32,105 nt of DNA from Bacilli bacterium (GTDB taxonomy: Bacteria > Bacillota_I > Bacilli_A > RFN20 > UBA1709), in assembly GCA_028693955.1 (NCBI GenBank), contig JAQUUH010000010.1:1-32105 (forward strand), written 5' to 3'. Under the pieces are notes generated by a model. It ran no database searches. It had not been told where the DNA came from and was given only the letters and a program-made list of their open reading frames with translations. Both the position numbers and the translations under genes were made by a program. Below, in pieces: positions 9,485-17,228 of the stretch; positions within the stretch are counted from its first letter, which is position 1, and each line of letters starts with the position of its first letter.

Positions 9485-9892
9485 TCACCTATTTTTCATT
9501 TGTCTCAATTCTTCATTTATTAATTTTTTTAGATCCTTTAATTGCTTCTCATTTAAAATTGCATTCCTATTAATAATACCTCCTGGTATAGTCATATTTT
9601 TATAAACAAAATCTCCAATACCTTCATATATAGTTTTTACTTTGCTTTTTTTAATATGTTTTTTAGAGGGAGATTTAGTATTTATAAGTTTTTCTAAAGG
9701 ATTAATTAAAGTAGCTACATTATACTTCTCATCCAAACGAATAATTGGATCAAAATAAGCTAAATCTTCTCTAATAACACTATCTCTTATACCTATACTC
9801 ATTGCAATATCATTTATTGTGATATTCTTTTTTTTAAGTTTTTGTATTATTATTAAATATTTTCTTGCTTTAACTTTAGTGAGTTTTGCCAT
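9485..9892 (-). CDS. Rex-like winged-helix DNA-binding protein lacking the NAD(H)-binding domain
   Basis: 135 residues. Residues about 8-70 resemble the N-terminal DNA-binding domain of the redox repressor Rex: ARKYLIIIQKL, then IAMSIGIRDSVIREDLAYF (Rex: l....v..atiRrDfsyfG), then EKYNVATLI (Rex: GYnvdyL). A full Rex is about 210 residues with a Rossmann domain carrying a glycine-rich GxGxxG motif. Here that domain is absent and replaced by about 60 basic residues ending in a probable helix (NEKQLKDLKKLINEELRQMK). It may bind DNA but cannot sense NADH in the known way. It leads the galU-nifJ operon, so redox or autoregulatory control is a reasonable guess. Its stop is TGA followed directly by TAA, the only TGA stop among confidently called genes. 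The domain call is by eye. Confidence 0.55.
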   Translation of the reverse strand: MAKLTKVKARKYLIIIQKLKKKNITINDIAMSIGIRDSVIREDLAYFDPIIRLDEKYNVATLINPLEKLINTKSPSKKHIKKSKVKTIYEGIGDFVYKNMTIPGGIINRNAILNEKQLKDLKKLINEELRQMKNR

Positions 9893-9935
9893 ATAGACTA
9901 TTATCCCCCCTCAAAAATAAATAAACTACACTAAT

Positions 9936-9944
9936 ATTTTAGCA
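9936..9944 (-). promoter_or_regulatory. Probable extended -10 promoter of the rex-like/galU/nifJ operon
   Basis: On the minus strand the sequence reads TGC-TAAAAT, an extended -10 element, about 44 bases before the Rex-like start. No good -35 box is seen at the expected distance. A G-rich ribosome site (GAGGGGGG) lies between it and the ATG. Confidence 0.45.
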
Positions 9945-9984
9945 TATGCAACTAATAAAATAAACCACACAAAAGGTGAAAAAA

Positions 9985-10128
9985 ATGATACTTATTTCAA
10001 GACATAAAAAAAACAATATATTAAATGATAATTATGAAAGCGATTACATTATTCTAACGCATTGCATGCCATTAATAATATTGGTAAAATTAGGTGAAAT
10101 TGAAATGAGGGTGAAGAAATGTGGTTGA
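9985..10128 (+). CDS. Possible small protein upstream of, and overlapping, the Crh-like gene
   Basis: A 47-codon frame starts with ATG preceded by AAAAGGTGA at good spacing. It ends in TGA eight bases inside the Crh-like gene, an arrangement like translational coupling. The peptide begins MILISRHKKNNILND, has a hydrophobic middle (YIILTHCMPLIILVKL) and a basic end. I recognise no family. Against it: the cre box (10035-10048) and a good promoter (10062-10090) for the downstream gene lie inside it, so it may be a chance frame in a regulatory region, or a leader. Confidence 0.3.
   Translation: MILISRHKKNNILNDNYESDYIILTHCMPLIILVKLGEIEMRVKKCG
10035..10048 (+). promoter_or_regulatory. Catabolite-responsive element (cre box) upstream of the Crh-like gene
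   Basis: TGAAAGCGATTACA matches the Gram-positive cre consensus TGWAANCGNTNWCA at every position. It ends 13 bases before the -35 box of the Crh-like gene, the place where CcpA tends to activate in Firmicutes. It is also about 90 bases upstream of the divergent rex-like promoter. The ccpA gene is not in the window. Confidence 0.7.
10062..10090 (+). promoter_or_regulatory. Promoter of the Crh-like gene
   Basis: TTGCAT, 17-base spacer, TAAAAT: a good sigma-A type promoter ending 30 bases before the GTG start. Confidence 0.6.
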
Positions 10129-10384
10129 AGAAAAATTCATAATTAAAGCACAAAATGGACTAGGTTCTCGCCCAAGTGCATCTTTAGTTTTTGAGGCAAA
10201 TAAATTTAATTGTACATTAAAATTAAAATATGCTGATGATATTGCCAATATGAAATCTATTATGAGTATTATGGCTTTAGTAATTAGAAAAGGCGAAGAA
10301 TTTGAAGTCATATGTGAAGGTGAAGATGAAGTAGATGCTTTAAAACATATAAAAGAATATATGGAGAAGATTGAATTAGTGTAA
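10121..10384 (+). CDS. HPr-family protein without the phosphocarrier histidine (Crh-like)
   Basis: 87 residues, the length of HPr and Crh. The active-site region reads NGLGSRPSA where HPr has tGlHaRPa, so position 15 is Gly (codon GGT) rather than His. It cannot carry phosphate in PTS sugar transport through His15. The regulatory serine is kept exactly at Ser46 in NMKSIMSIMAL, the target of HPr kinase/phosphorylase. This is the logic of Bacillus Crh, where position 15 is Gln and P-Ser46-Crh acts as a CcpA corepressor. The GTG start is chosen because it gives the family N-terminus and has GAGGGTG upstream. It is a single-gene unit with its own promoter and a perfect cre box, and ends in a terminator. 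Regulation by CcpA is inferred; the protein family is clear. Confidence 0.85.
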   Translation: MVEEKFIIKAQNGLGSRPSASLVFEANKFNCTLKLKYADDIANMKSIMSIMALVIRKGEEFEVICEGEDEVDALKHIKEYMEKIELV

Positions 10385-10385
10385 A

Positions 10386-10413
10386 AAAAATGAGACCTCT
10401 TGGTCTCATTTTT
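10386..10413. terminator. Bidirectional terminator between the Crh-like gene and the OB-fold lipoprotein gene
   Basis: A perfect 12-bp stem (AAAAATGAGACC and its complement) with a 4-base loop and T-runs on both strands lies between convergent genes. It closes the 7-kb ABC-nuclease operon on the minus strand. Confidence 0.92.
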
Positions 10414-10431
10414 CTTTATTCTTTTTTAAAA

Positions 10432-11418
10432 TTATTCAACTAATTTAATATCATCTGCTCCACCAAGGAAAGTAACTCTTGGAACATTTGGATTATATGT
10501 TGTATAGTAAATTACATCAATGTTTACGGTTTTTCCATTAAATGCTTTTAAAGCATCTGTAGAAGAGGCTGGAGAAGCATAAATTTGAATCGTGCCTGTT
10601 CCATCTACTGTTTTTGCATTAACATAACTTCCAGCATCGATAACTAAATCGACATTATAAACTTTTCCATGAATTGTTGGATCAGTATTACCATCTAAAG
10701 CAACTAAGTCTTCTGAAGATATTTTTGTAACTTCATTTTCAAAGGCAACATTACGTTGTAAAATATCAACTGTTGCTTTATTTGGGAATTGATATGTTGA
10801 TTTATATTTACTAAATGCTCCTGAGACTTGAATCTTATCTCCAAGTTGAATCTTATCAATATCAGGTGATTTGTAAACTAACATGTTATTAGTTCCATCA
10901 GTAATCCAATAACTTCCAGAAATAACATTATTTACTATGCCAACAAAAGATATTTCATCACCAAGTGCTAATGTTTCTGCTTCAACATCATCAAGCATTT
11001 TTTGAATTGTTGGATATGCAATTATTTCTGTAGCATATGGCATAATATAACCACTAATTTCTTTAGAAGCTGTCTTGCCATTATGTTCTACTGTACCTGT
11101 AAGAGAATAGGCAACTGCTTCTGCTCCTACATCTGGACGTGTAAAGACAATTTTCTTTGTATTTTCATCAAAATCTAATATCTCAACACTATCACTATCT
11201 TCTGTCCAGTTAATTTCTAATTTTTCGCCATCTTTTGTAACATATTTAGGGGCTGTTAGGTTACTAGATACTTGTGTATAGCCACTAATAACAATAGCAC
11301 CGGCTGCAGAATCTACTAATTCTTGATCAACATCAACTTTACTTCCACAACCAACCAAAACTGTTGATAATAAAGCTGTTGACATAACCATGAATGAGAC
11401 TTTTTTAATAAACTTCAT
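10432..11418 (-). CDS. Surface lipoprotein with probable OB-fold domains
   Basis: 328 residues. The lipoprotein signal peptide ends in the lipobox LVGC (Cys24), so the mature protein is anchored on the outside of the membrane. A bacterial Ig-like stretch at about 45-130 (DGEKLEINWTEDSDSVEIL...) precedes two OB-fold-like modules. The first is about 150-215 (GDEISFVGIVNNVISGSYWITDGTNNMLVY...GDKIQVSGAFSKY). The second is about 230-320 (GKVYNVDLVIDAG...VNIDVIYYTT). Such folds often bind single-stranded nucleic acid, but no ligand can be read from sequence. It is the last gene of the operon, 17 bases after the nuclease, with its own AAAGGAGTG ribosome site. Its position suggests a helper in capturing nucleic acid; this is inference. 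Confidence 0.65.
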   Translation of the reverse strand: MKFIKKVSFMVMSTALLSTVLVGCGSKVDVDQELVDSAAGAIVISGYTQVSSNLTAPKYVTKDGEKLEINWTEDSDSVEILDFDENTKKIVFTRPDVGAEAVAYSLTGTVEHNGKTASKEISGYIMPYATEIIAYPTIQKMLDDVEAETLALGDEISFVGIVNNVISGSYWITDGTNNMLVYKSPDIDKIQLGDKIQVSGAFSKYKSTYQFPNKATVDILQRNVAFENEVTKISSEDLVALDGNTDPTIHGKVYNVDLVIDAGSYVNAKTVDGTGTIQIYASPASSTDALKAFNGKTVNIDVIYYTTYNPNVPRVTFLGGADDIKLVE

Positions 11419-11435
11419 TTATTATTTCACTCCTT

Positions 11436-12755
11436 TTATTCAATTTTTTGTGCATCTTTATATTCTAATCCATCGTTATTTCCTAAAAGTATTTGATATT
11501 CATCATAATACTTGACTAATCCACCAGTGATTTTATAGTTTTCACCAACTATGAAATAATCGTTTTGATATTTAGGATTAACTTCCGAATTAATTCTAAT
11601 ATTCAGTGTTTTACTAGTTCCCATTATTTTCCCATAAATAGTATAGTTACTATTATCATCTTTTTCGCCAATACTTGTAATTTCTATATTAGATTGAACG
11701 AGTTTCCCAAAATATTTTTCTAACTCTGTATTAGAGTCAATAATCTCTGGTTCAAAAATATTATCTTTAGATATTATTTCTAATTTTTCTTTACCTATTT
11801 GTGATGTTTTTAAATCTGATAATTGCATAGAACCATTAAATGTTGTTGCCCTACAATAAAATTTAATAATATATCCTGGTTTAACGCTTGAAGCAAGTCC
11901 ACTAGAATATCCTGCATATGCATATATACCACCATATTCATAGTCTCCTGTGACCTCATTTAAAGAAGGATAAACATCTCTTACAAATAAAGAATCTCCT
12001 ATCAATCTAACTACCATCACTTCAAGTCTCAACTTATATCCACTAGAATCAGACCCTGCAACAGATCCATAATAAGAGAAATTATTTATTAATTCATAAA
12101 TACTTATCTCTTTTGCTTCCCCAGAGTAATCATAATCTGGGTCATTTTCGCCATATACTCTCCTATATGAATATCTAGCATTCTCTTCAGCTGCTCTAAA
12201 ATATGATAAATATTTACTAGCAGTGAATAAATTGTTTTTTGTATATGCTTCTTCAAGTAATTCTAAATTTAGCAATCTATACTTATCTGAAAAATCATTT
12301 TTATACCATACCCAGGAAAGATATCGACCACCTGAACTATCAAATTTTCCAAAAATATCAATTTCACTTTCAAGAACAATACTTGAAGCACTTGTTAACA
12401 TATTACATGTGAAATTGCTCGCTGGTTTTCCCCAAGGATCTATTTTGCCAGTTGATTCTGGAGTATCAATCCCAAGAAATCTAACTCTTATATTGTCATT
12501 ACCAACATAAAACCCAGCAGTATCTCCATCAATACAAGAACTTAACCTAACTTCACCTATTCCATCATATATAAAATTTTTATTTGAAAAATCTGTATCT
12601 AAATCTAGTAAATCTGTCTGATTAGTATTCAAATATGTTTGCTCATGAGAACTACTAGAATTACTATTTGAACTTGTAGATGTACTTGTTCCTCCACAAG
12701 AAGAAATCAGTAAAACTATTATTAATATTGATATATTTCGATAAAACACTTTCAT
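11436..12755 (-). CDS. Staphylococcal-nuclease-type (thermonuclease) surface lipoprotein with C-terminal OB-like domains
   Basis: 439 residues. The signal peptide ends at the lipobox ISSC (Cys20), followed by a Ser/Thr/Asn linker (21-36). The SNase domain spans about 64-205 and keeps the catalytic set: D76-G-D78-T, Arg92, D97-T-P-E100 and Arg144 in GGRYLSWVW. These match Asp19/Asp21, Arg35, Asp40, Glu43 and Arg87 of staphylococcal nuclease. It should cut DNA and RNA outside the cell with calcium. About 230 further residues form what look like two OB-type modules (about 220-325 and 345-430), absent from simple secreted nucleases. The gene follows the solute-binding protein by 19 bases and shares its operon. 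The ribosome site is weak (GACGGATT), so it may depend on coupling. Nuclease identity is firm. Confidence 0.9.
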   Translation of the reverse strand: MKVFYRNISILIIVLLISSCGGTSTSTSSNSNSSSSHEQTYLNTNQTDLLDLDTDFSNKNFIYDGIGEVRLSSCIDGDTAGFYVGNDNIRVRFLGIDTPESTGKIDPWGKPASNFTCNMLTSASSIVLESEIDIFGKFDSSGGRYLSWVWYKNDFSDKYRLLNLELLEEAYTKNNLFTASKYLSYFRAAEENARYSYRRVYGENDPDYDYSGEAKEISIYELINNFSYYGSVAGSDSSGYKLRLEVMVVRLIGDSLFVRDVYPSLNEVTGDYEYGGIYAYAGYSSGLASSVKPGYIIKFYCRATTFNGSMQLSDLKTSQIGKEKLEIISKDNIFEPEIIDSNTELEKYFGKLVQSNIEITSIGEKDDNSNYTIYGKIMGTSKTLNIRINSEVNPKYQNDYFIVGENYKITGGLVKYYDEYQILLGNNDGLEYKDAQKIE

Positions 12756-12774
12756 TTTAATAATCCGTCTTTAC

Positions 12775-14229
12775 TTATTTATAATTTGGTAATTGTGCTA
12801 CAGCTTCAGCAATTGCTTGATCAACGGTTTTTTCACCCTCTGTAACTGCAGGAATAACATTACCAATTACTGTTCTTACATCACTTGAACCAATAAATGC
12901 AGAATCAGTAAATGCAGTAAACTTTACACTACCTTCAAAATATGATGGAGCAACTTTCTTAGAAGCAATTTTTACTAAGTCTGAAGCATTTGTGATTCCT
13001 GTTGAATCCATTAATGCTTGATAAGCAGCAGATTCTGTACCTGATTTTCTAACTGGTAAGTAACCAGAATCGATAGCAAATTGAGTATTTCCTTCTGTGC
13101 TTGTCAAATATTTAATTAATAACCAAGAAGCTAATTTTTGATTATCTGTACCGTTTGCTAGCATTGCAATATTTGTTCCTTGTTGAATAACAGCAGCTTT
13201 ATCTGCTTCATAATAAGGAATCTTTGCAACTCCAACTTCAAATAAATCTCCGCTAGGGACATTGTATGTAACACCTGCTGATGATCCAACACTCATCATT
13301 GTTCCTAAAACAACAAATACGTTAGATGCATAATCTTGCTCCCATGTTGCTGGAGTAGCAAATAGATGATCTTCATACATATCTTTGAAGAATTGAACGG
13401 CTTCTTTTGTCTTGTCATTGTCAAATAATATCTTACCTTTTTCAAATGTCTCACCAACTGAAGTGTATTCTCCACCCCATTGACGAGTAATTGTGATAAG
13501 CATATTTGCTGCAGAATCGTATGATGCTGGATAGAAAGTATCAAGTGTTACACCACTAAAATCCAATCCTGATGCAGCATCAATTTTTGTTGCACTATTT
13601 AAAACGTCTTCAACAATAGTAAGAATTTGTTCAGATACTGAACGGTATTCTGCCCATGTTTCAGGAACTTCTAAATTATGTGCATCAAAGAATGTCTTAT
13701 TATAAGTCAAAACTTCTGTCGATTTGTTGAATGGTAAACCAAATGTATACCCTTCATAAAATTGTTGGTTTTCAACCATATAGTTGGCATAAATATCGTC
13801 GAAATCATCTAAGCCAATTTCTGAATCTTTTGCTTCAATAAAATCATTTAGTGGTACTAAAACTTCACCTGCTAAATATTCTGCAAAATGATCAGGATAG
13901 CCTAGAACAACATTTGGAGTATTTCCTGTTGGAATTTCCAAAGTTACAGCTTGTTTCAAATTGTCATATCCACCTTTTGTCTCTAATTCAACATCAATAT
14001 AAGGATATGCCGTTTCGAAATCAGCAACAACATTTTGAAGAGCAGCTTCTGTGCTTGAACCAAATGGATGCCAGAATTTAATTGTTGTTGTTGTTGCTTC
14101 TAAAGTATCTAAAGAAACAATGTTAACTTCTGGCAAGTTGTAATCATCTCCGCCATTACCACCACAACCAACAAGTGCAGTGGCAGATAATACAGAAACA
14201 AGTACTAATGTAGATAATGTTTTTTTCAT
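12775..14229 (-). CDS. ABC transporter solute-binding lipoprotein (family 1, carbohydrate/UgpB type)
   Basis: 484 residues. The signal peptide and lipobox LVGC (Cys22) are followed by a short Gly/Asp linker. A family-1 extracellular binding protein fold then begins at TIKFWHPFGSSTEAALQNVV. The conserved family stretches are visible: TPNVVLGYPDHFAEYLAGEVLVPL, then YGLPFN-like FGLPFNKSTEVLTYNK, and later ASWLLIKYLTS. The family binds sugars, glycerol-phosphodiesters or related phosphates. The ligand here cannot be read, and linkage to a nuclease makes a nucleotide or nucleoside product possible. It is fed by the permeases and ATPase encoded upstream. A hairpin in the 63-base gap before it may stabilise its own mRNA, since binding proteins are needed in excess. 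Confidence 0.88.
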   Translation of the reverse strand: MKKTLSTLVLVSVLSATALVGCGGNGGDDYNLPEVNIVSLDTLEATTTTIKFWHPFGSSTEAALQNVVADFETAYPYIDVELETKGGYDNLKQAVTLEIPTGNTPNVVLGYPDHFAEYLAGEVLVPLNDFIEAKDSEIGLDDFDDIYANYMVENQQFYEGYTFGLPFNKSTEVLTYNKTFFDAHNLEVPETWAEYRSVSEQILTIVEDVLNSATKIDAASGLDFSGVTLDTFYPASYDSAANMLITITRQWGGEYTSVGETFEKGKILFDNDKTKEAVQFFKDMYEDHLFATPATWEQDYASNVFVVLGTMMSVGSSAGVTYNVPSGDLFEVGVAKIPYYEADKAAVIQQGTNIAMLANGTDNQKLASWLLIKYLTSTEGNTQFAIDSGYLPVRKSGTESAAYQALMDSTGITNASDLVKIASKKVAPSYFEGSVKFTAFTDSAFIGSSDVRTVIGNVIPAVTEGEKTVDQAIAEAVAQLPNYK

Positions 14230-14263
14230 TTCATCTTCCCCTTTTCTTAATAATTTATATAAA

Positions 14264-14281
14264 CATCACGCACAAGTGATG
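14264..14281 (-). promoter_or_regulatory. Intercistronic hairpin before the solute-binding protein gene
   Basis: CATCAC and GTGATG form a 6-bp stem with a 6-base loop and no U-tract in the minus transcript. It is probably an mRNA processing or stability element rather than a terminator. Confidence 0.4.
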
Positions 14282-14292
14282 AGTATACCTAT

Positions 14293-15171
14293 CTAACCTT
14301 TTATACCGCTTCTTGATACACCTCTCATTATGTATTTTCTAAATGCTATAAAGAAAACAATAAGTGGTGTAGTAACAATAGTTGATGCGGCAAGTTGCAT
14401 ATTCTGCTGAGTTCTAAAATCATCTGTAAAAACTGTCATAAGACCATTAGCAATCATTCTGTGAGGACCTGCATTGGCAACAAGTTGTGGCCATATATAA
14501 GCATTCCAAGCACCCATTAGACTTAAAATAATTATTGTAACTATTGAAGAAATAGCAATTGGAATCATTACTTTAAATAAGTATTTAAAATCTCCAACAC
14601 CATCAACTTTTGCTGCTAAATATAATTCATTAGGAATTTGTTTAAATGATTGTCTTAAAAAGAATATATAGAATACACTAACACTAAATGGGAAAATAAG
14701 AGCTCTATAAGTCTCCATCCATCCCAAAACTGATATTGTCATGTAATTTGTTATTATCATCATTTCTCCTGGTATCATCATTGTAACTAAAAGCACTGCA
14801 AATAAAGCATCTCTTCCTTTAAAATTTAATCTTGAAAAAGCAAAAGCTGCTCCTACAGTAGTAATTACAACTAAAGTAGTTGTACAAATAGAAACAAATA
14901 ATGTATTTAAAAAATATTTACCAAATAAAGATACTTGACTAAAAACATAAATATAATTCTCCCAAGCAATATATTTTGGGAATAATGTTGGTTTTAACAA
15001 ATCTGCTTCTGCTGTTGTTTTTAATGATGTAACCAACATCCAATAAAAAGGAATTAAAATAAATATAGCTACTAACACCAAAAAAGAATACAAGAGAAAT
15101 TGACTTAAAAATCTTTTTCTTTTATATGAACGAAGAGCTTTTTCATTGGCAAAATACATTTCTTTTTCCAT
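14293..15171 (-). CDS. ABC transporter permease, MalG/UgpE type
   Basis: 292 residues with about six membrane helices. The EAA loop reads AAKVDGVGDFKYLFKVMIPI, the contact site for the ATPase. The N-terminal hydrophobic segment FLILIPFYWMLVTSLK and the motif FFLRQSFKQIPNEL are typical of carbohydrate-type (CUT1) second permeases. It forms the channel with the permease encoded just upstream (12-base gap). An AAGGAGGGG ribosome site precedes the ATG. It is part of the ATPase-permease-permease-binding protein-nuclease-lipoprotein operon. The family call is firm and the substrate is undetermined. Confidence 0.93.
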   Translation of the reverse strand: MEKEMYFANEKALRSYKRKRFLSQFLLYSFLVLVAIFILIPFYWMLVTSLKTTAEADLLKPTLFPKYIAWENYIYVFSQVSLFGKYFLNTLFVSICTTTLVVITTVGAAFAFSRLNFKGRDALFAVLLVTMMIPGEMMIITNYMTISVLGWMETYRALIFPFSVSVFYIFFLRQSFKQIPNELYLAAKVDGVGDFKYLFKVMIPIAISSIVTIIILSLMGAWNAYIWPQLVANAGPHRMIANGLMTVFTDDFRTQQNMQLAASTIVTTPLIVFFIAFRKYIMRGVSRSGIKG

Positions 15172-15183
15172 AATTACCCCTCC

Positions 15184-16134
15184 TTAATAATGTACCCTTT
15201 TTTTACTTACATAAAGTTGGATACCAGTAAAGGCTAAAATAATTAATAGCAATATAACAGATCCTGCAGAGGCCTTCGATAAATTACCAGGTGTCATTAA
15301 ACTTGGTAACAATTTATAAACATAACCTACAACAGTTATCCACATATTAGTATCTCCTGCTGGACCAAAAATATATGAACCTCTTCCAAAAACAGCAATT
15401 ACAGATTCATATGCCTTAAACGCTCCAATAAATGAAGTTATCGTAATATATGCAATCATTGGTGAAAGTAATGGAACTGTAATTTTCCAAAATACTCTTG
15501 CCCTAGATGCTCCATCAATTCTTGCAGCCTCATAGTATTGTTTATCAATGCTTTGTAAACCTGACAAAAATACTAGTATTTTAAAAGCTAATCCTGACCA
15601 AACAGTATAGCAAGTTATTACAAAAAGAGCAGACCAATAACCTTTTGTTGTAGCATCTGTAAGCCAAGCTATTTTATCTCCACCAAAAGTTTCAACTATT
15701 AAATTTATTAATCCATTATTTGTAGAAAACATAACCTTAAATACCATACCTAAGGCTATTGTGTTTGTTACATATGGCAAGAAGAATATTGTTTGAAAAA
15801 TATTTTGTAGTCTTTTAATATTATTCAAACATACAGATACAAGTAATCCAAGAATTACTGATATTGGAACAGATATTACTACCATTACCATAGTATTTTT
15901 TAAAGCTGTCAAAAATATAGGATCTCTTAAGACATTAATATATTCTTGAAATCCAATACCCTGATAACGATGACTTATGGCAAATATTCCTGCATTTGCT
16001 CTAAATTGGAACCCTTCCATAAATGACATTATTGTTGTGTTTACTAGTGGAAAAAACATAAACACGACTAGAAATATCATCGCGGGGGCTAAAGCTATCG
16101 CCGCTTTCCAACCATCTTTTTTATCTTCTAGCAT
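15184..16134 (-). CDS. ABC transporter permease, MalF/UgpA type
   Basis: 316 residues with about six membrane helices. The EAA loop is EAARIDGASRARVFWKITVPLL, a textbook CUT1 permease motif. The first helix (APAMIFLVVFMFFPLVNT) and the TIFFLPYVTNTIALGMVFK stretch also fit. It is the partner of the MalG-like permease. Its ATG overlaps the stop of the ATPase gene (TAATG), showing coupled translation. Nothing in the sequence fixes the substrate. Confidence 0.93.
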   Translation of the reverse strand: MLEDKKDGWKAAIALAPAMIFLVVFMFFPLVNTTIMSFMEGFQFRANAGIFAISHRYQGIGFQEYINVLRDPIFLTALKNTMVMVVISVPISVILGLLVSVCLNNIKRLQNIFQTIFFLPYVTNTIALGMVFKVMFSTNNGLINLIVETFGGDKIAWLTDATTKGYWSALFVITCYTVWSGLAFKILVFLSGLQSIDKQYYEAARIDGASRARVFWKITVPLLSPMIAYITITSFIGAFKAYESVIAVFGRGSYIFGPAGDTNMWITVVGYVYKLLPSLMTPGNLSKASAGSVILLLIILAFTGIQLYVSKKRVHY

Positions 16135-17198
16135 TATTTAATCCTCTCCCCTGTCTCTTCAAATATATACATTCTTTTTGGAGTGAATCCTAATCTGCTT
16201 TTATCGAAAACATCATTATAGTGGTCACTTGGAATTATTATTCTTACTTTACTATCATTTTGATTTTCAACATTACCAACGACAGTGATATCTCTTCCAA
16301 TATGTTCTACAAATTCTACATTTATCTCTATTTTACCTTTATTATCTAAATAGAAAGCTTCTGGTCTTACACCAACAACAACATTTCTATCTTCTCCTTT
16401 AAATCCTTTATCCAATTCCACTCCATTTACTGACAAAACACCAGTTTTAATCTGTCCATGGAAAATATTAATGGCTGGATTTCCTAAAAACTTTGCTACA
16501 AACAAATTGGCTGGTTCATCGTATACTTTTTGAGGATGATCCATTTGTTGAAAGACTCCAGCATTTATTAATATTATTTCATCAGAAATAGACATTGCTT
16601 CTTCTTGGTCATGAGTAACAAATATTGTAGTAATACCAGTTTCTCTTTGAATTTTCTTTATTTCTTCTCTAGTTTGCAATCTTAATCTTGCATCAAGATT
16701 ACTTAATGGTTCATCAAGAAGCAAAACACGAGGCTTTTTAACTAACGCTCTAGCAATAGCAACTCTTTGTTGTTGACCTCCAGATAATTCTTTTGGTTTA
16801 CGGTCCATCAATTTTCCAATATCAACTAAATCCGCCATCTCTTGAGCTATTTTAATAGCCTCATCTTTAGGCATTTTCATGTTTTCTAGAGGAAACATTA
16901 TATTTTGTCTAACCGTTAGATGTGGATATAAAGCATAGTTTTGAAAAACTAAGCCAATTCCTCTTTTTTCGGGTGGAACATTAGTGACATCACTGTCACC
17001 AAAAAATATCTGACCTTGTGTTGGCTTGTGAAGACCAGCAATCAAATAAAGAGTTGTTGATTTTCCACATCCCGAAGGACCTAGAAGACCAATCAATTTT
17101 CCTGAAGGAATTGTAACATCTAAATCATTAAGTGCTTTAGCAACATTACCCTTCCGATCAGTAAAGTGTTTAGATAAGCTTTTTAATACTACTTCCAT
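16134..17198 (-). CDS. ABC transporter ATPase, UgpC/MsmK/MalK type
   Basis: This is the cytoplasmic ATPase of the operon, about 354 residues. It has Walker A GPSGCGKST, Q-loop VFQNYALYPH, signature LSGGQQQR, Walker B VLLLDEPLSNLD and the His switch THDQEE. The C-terminal TOBE/OB regulatory domain of the MalK group spans about 240-350 (VVVGVRPEAFYLD). An ATG at 17213 is in frame, but the codon at 17198 (MEVVLKSL) has GGGAG eight bases upstream and matches the family start, so I prefer it. It is the first gene of the operon, after a promoter and a cre-like site. Some CUT1 ATPases serve several transporters, so it could also energise others. Confidence 0.93.
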   Translation of the reverse strand: MEVVLKSLSKHFTDRKGNVAKALNDLDVTIPSGKLIGLLGPSGCGKSTTLYLIAGLHKPTQGQIFFGDSDVTNVPPEKRGIGLVFQNYALYPHLTVRQNIMFPLENMKMPKDEAIKIAQEMADLVDIGKLMDRKPKELSGGQQQRVAIARALVKKPRVLLLDEPLSNLDARLRLQTREEIKKIQRETGITTIFVTHDQEEAMSISDEIILINAGVFQQMDHPQKVYDEPANLFVAKFLGNPAINIFHGQIKTGVLSVNGVELDKGFKGEDRNVVVGVRPEAFYLDNKGKIEINVEFVEHIGRDITVVGNVENQNDSKVRIIIPSDHYNDVFDKSRLGFTPKRMYIFEETGERIK

Positions 17199-17228
17199 AT
17201 TCAATTCTCCCATTTATGCATATTAATA

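Noticed and set aside
10121-10384. Ordinary PTS phosphocarrier HPr
   Set aside because: Position 15 is Gly (GGT) instead of the required His, so a phosphocarrier role through that residue is excluded.
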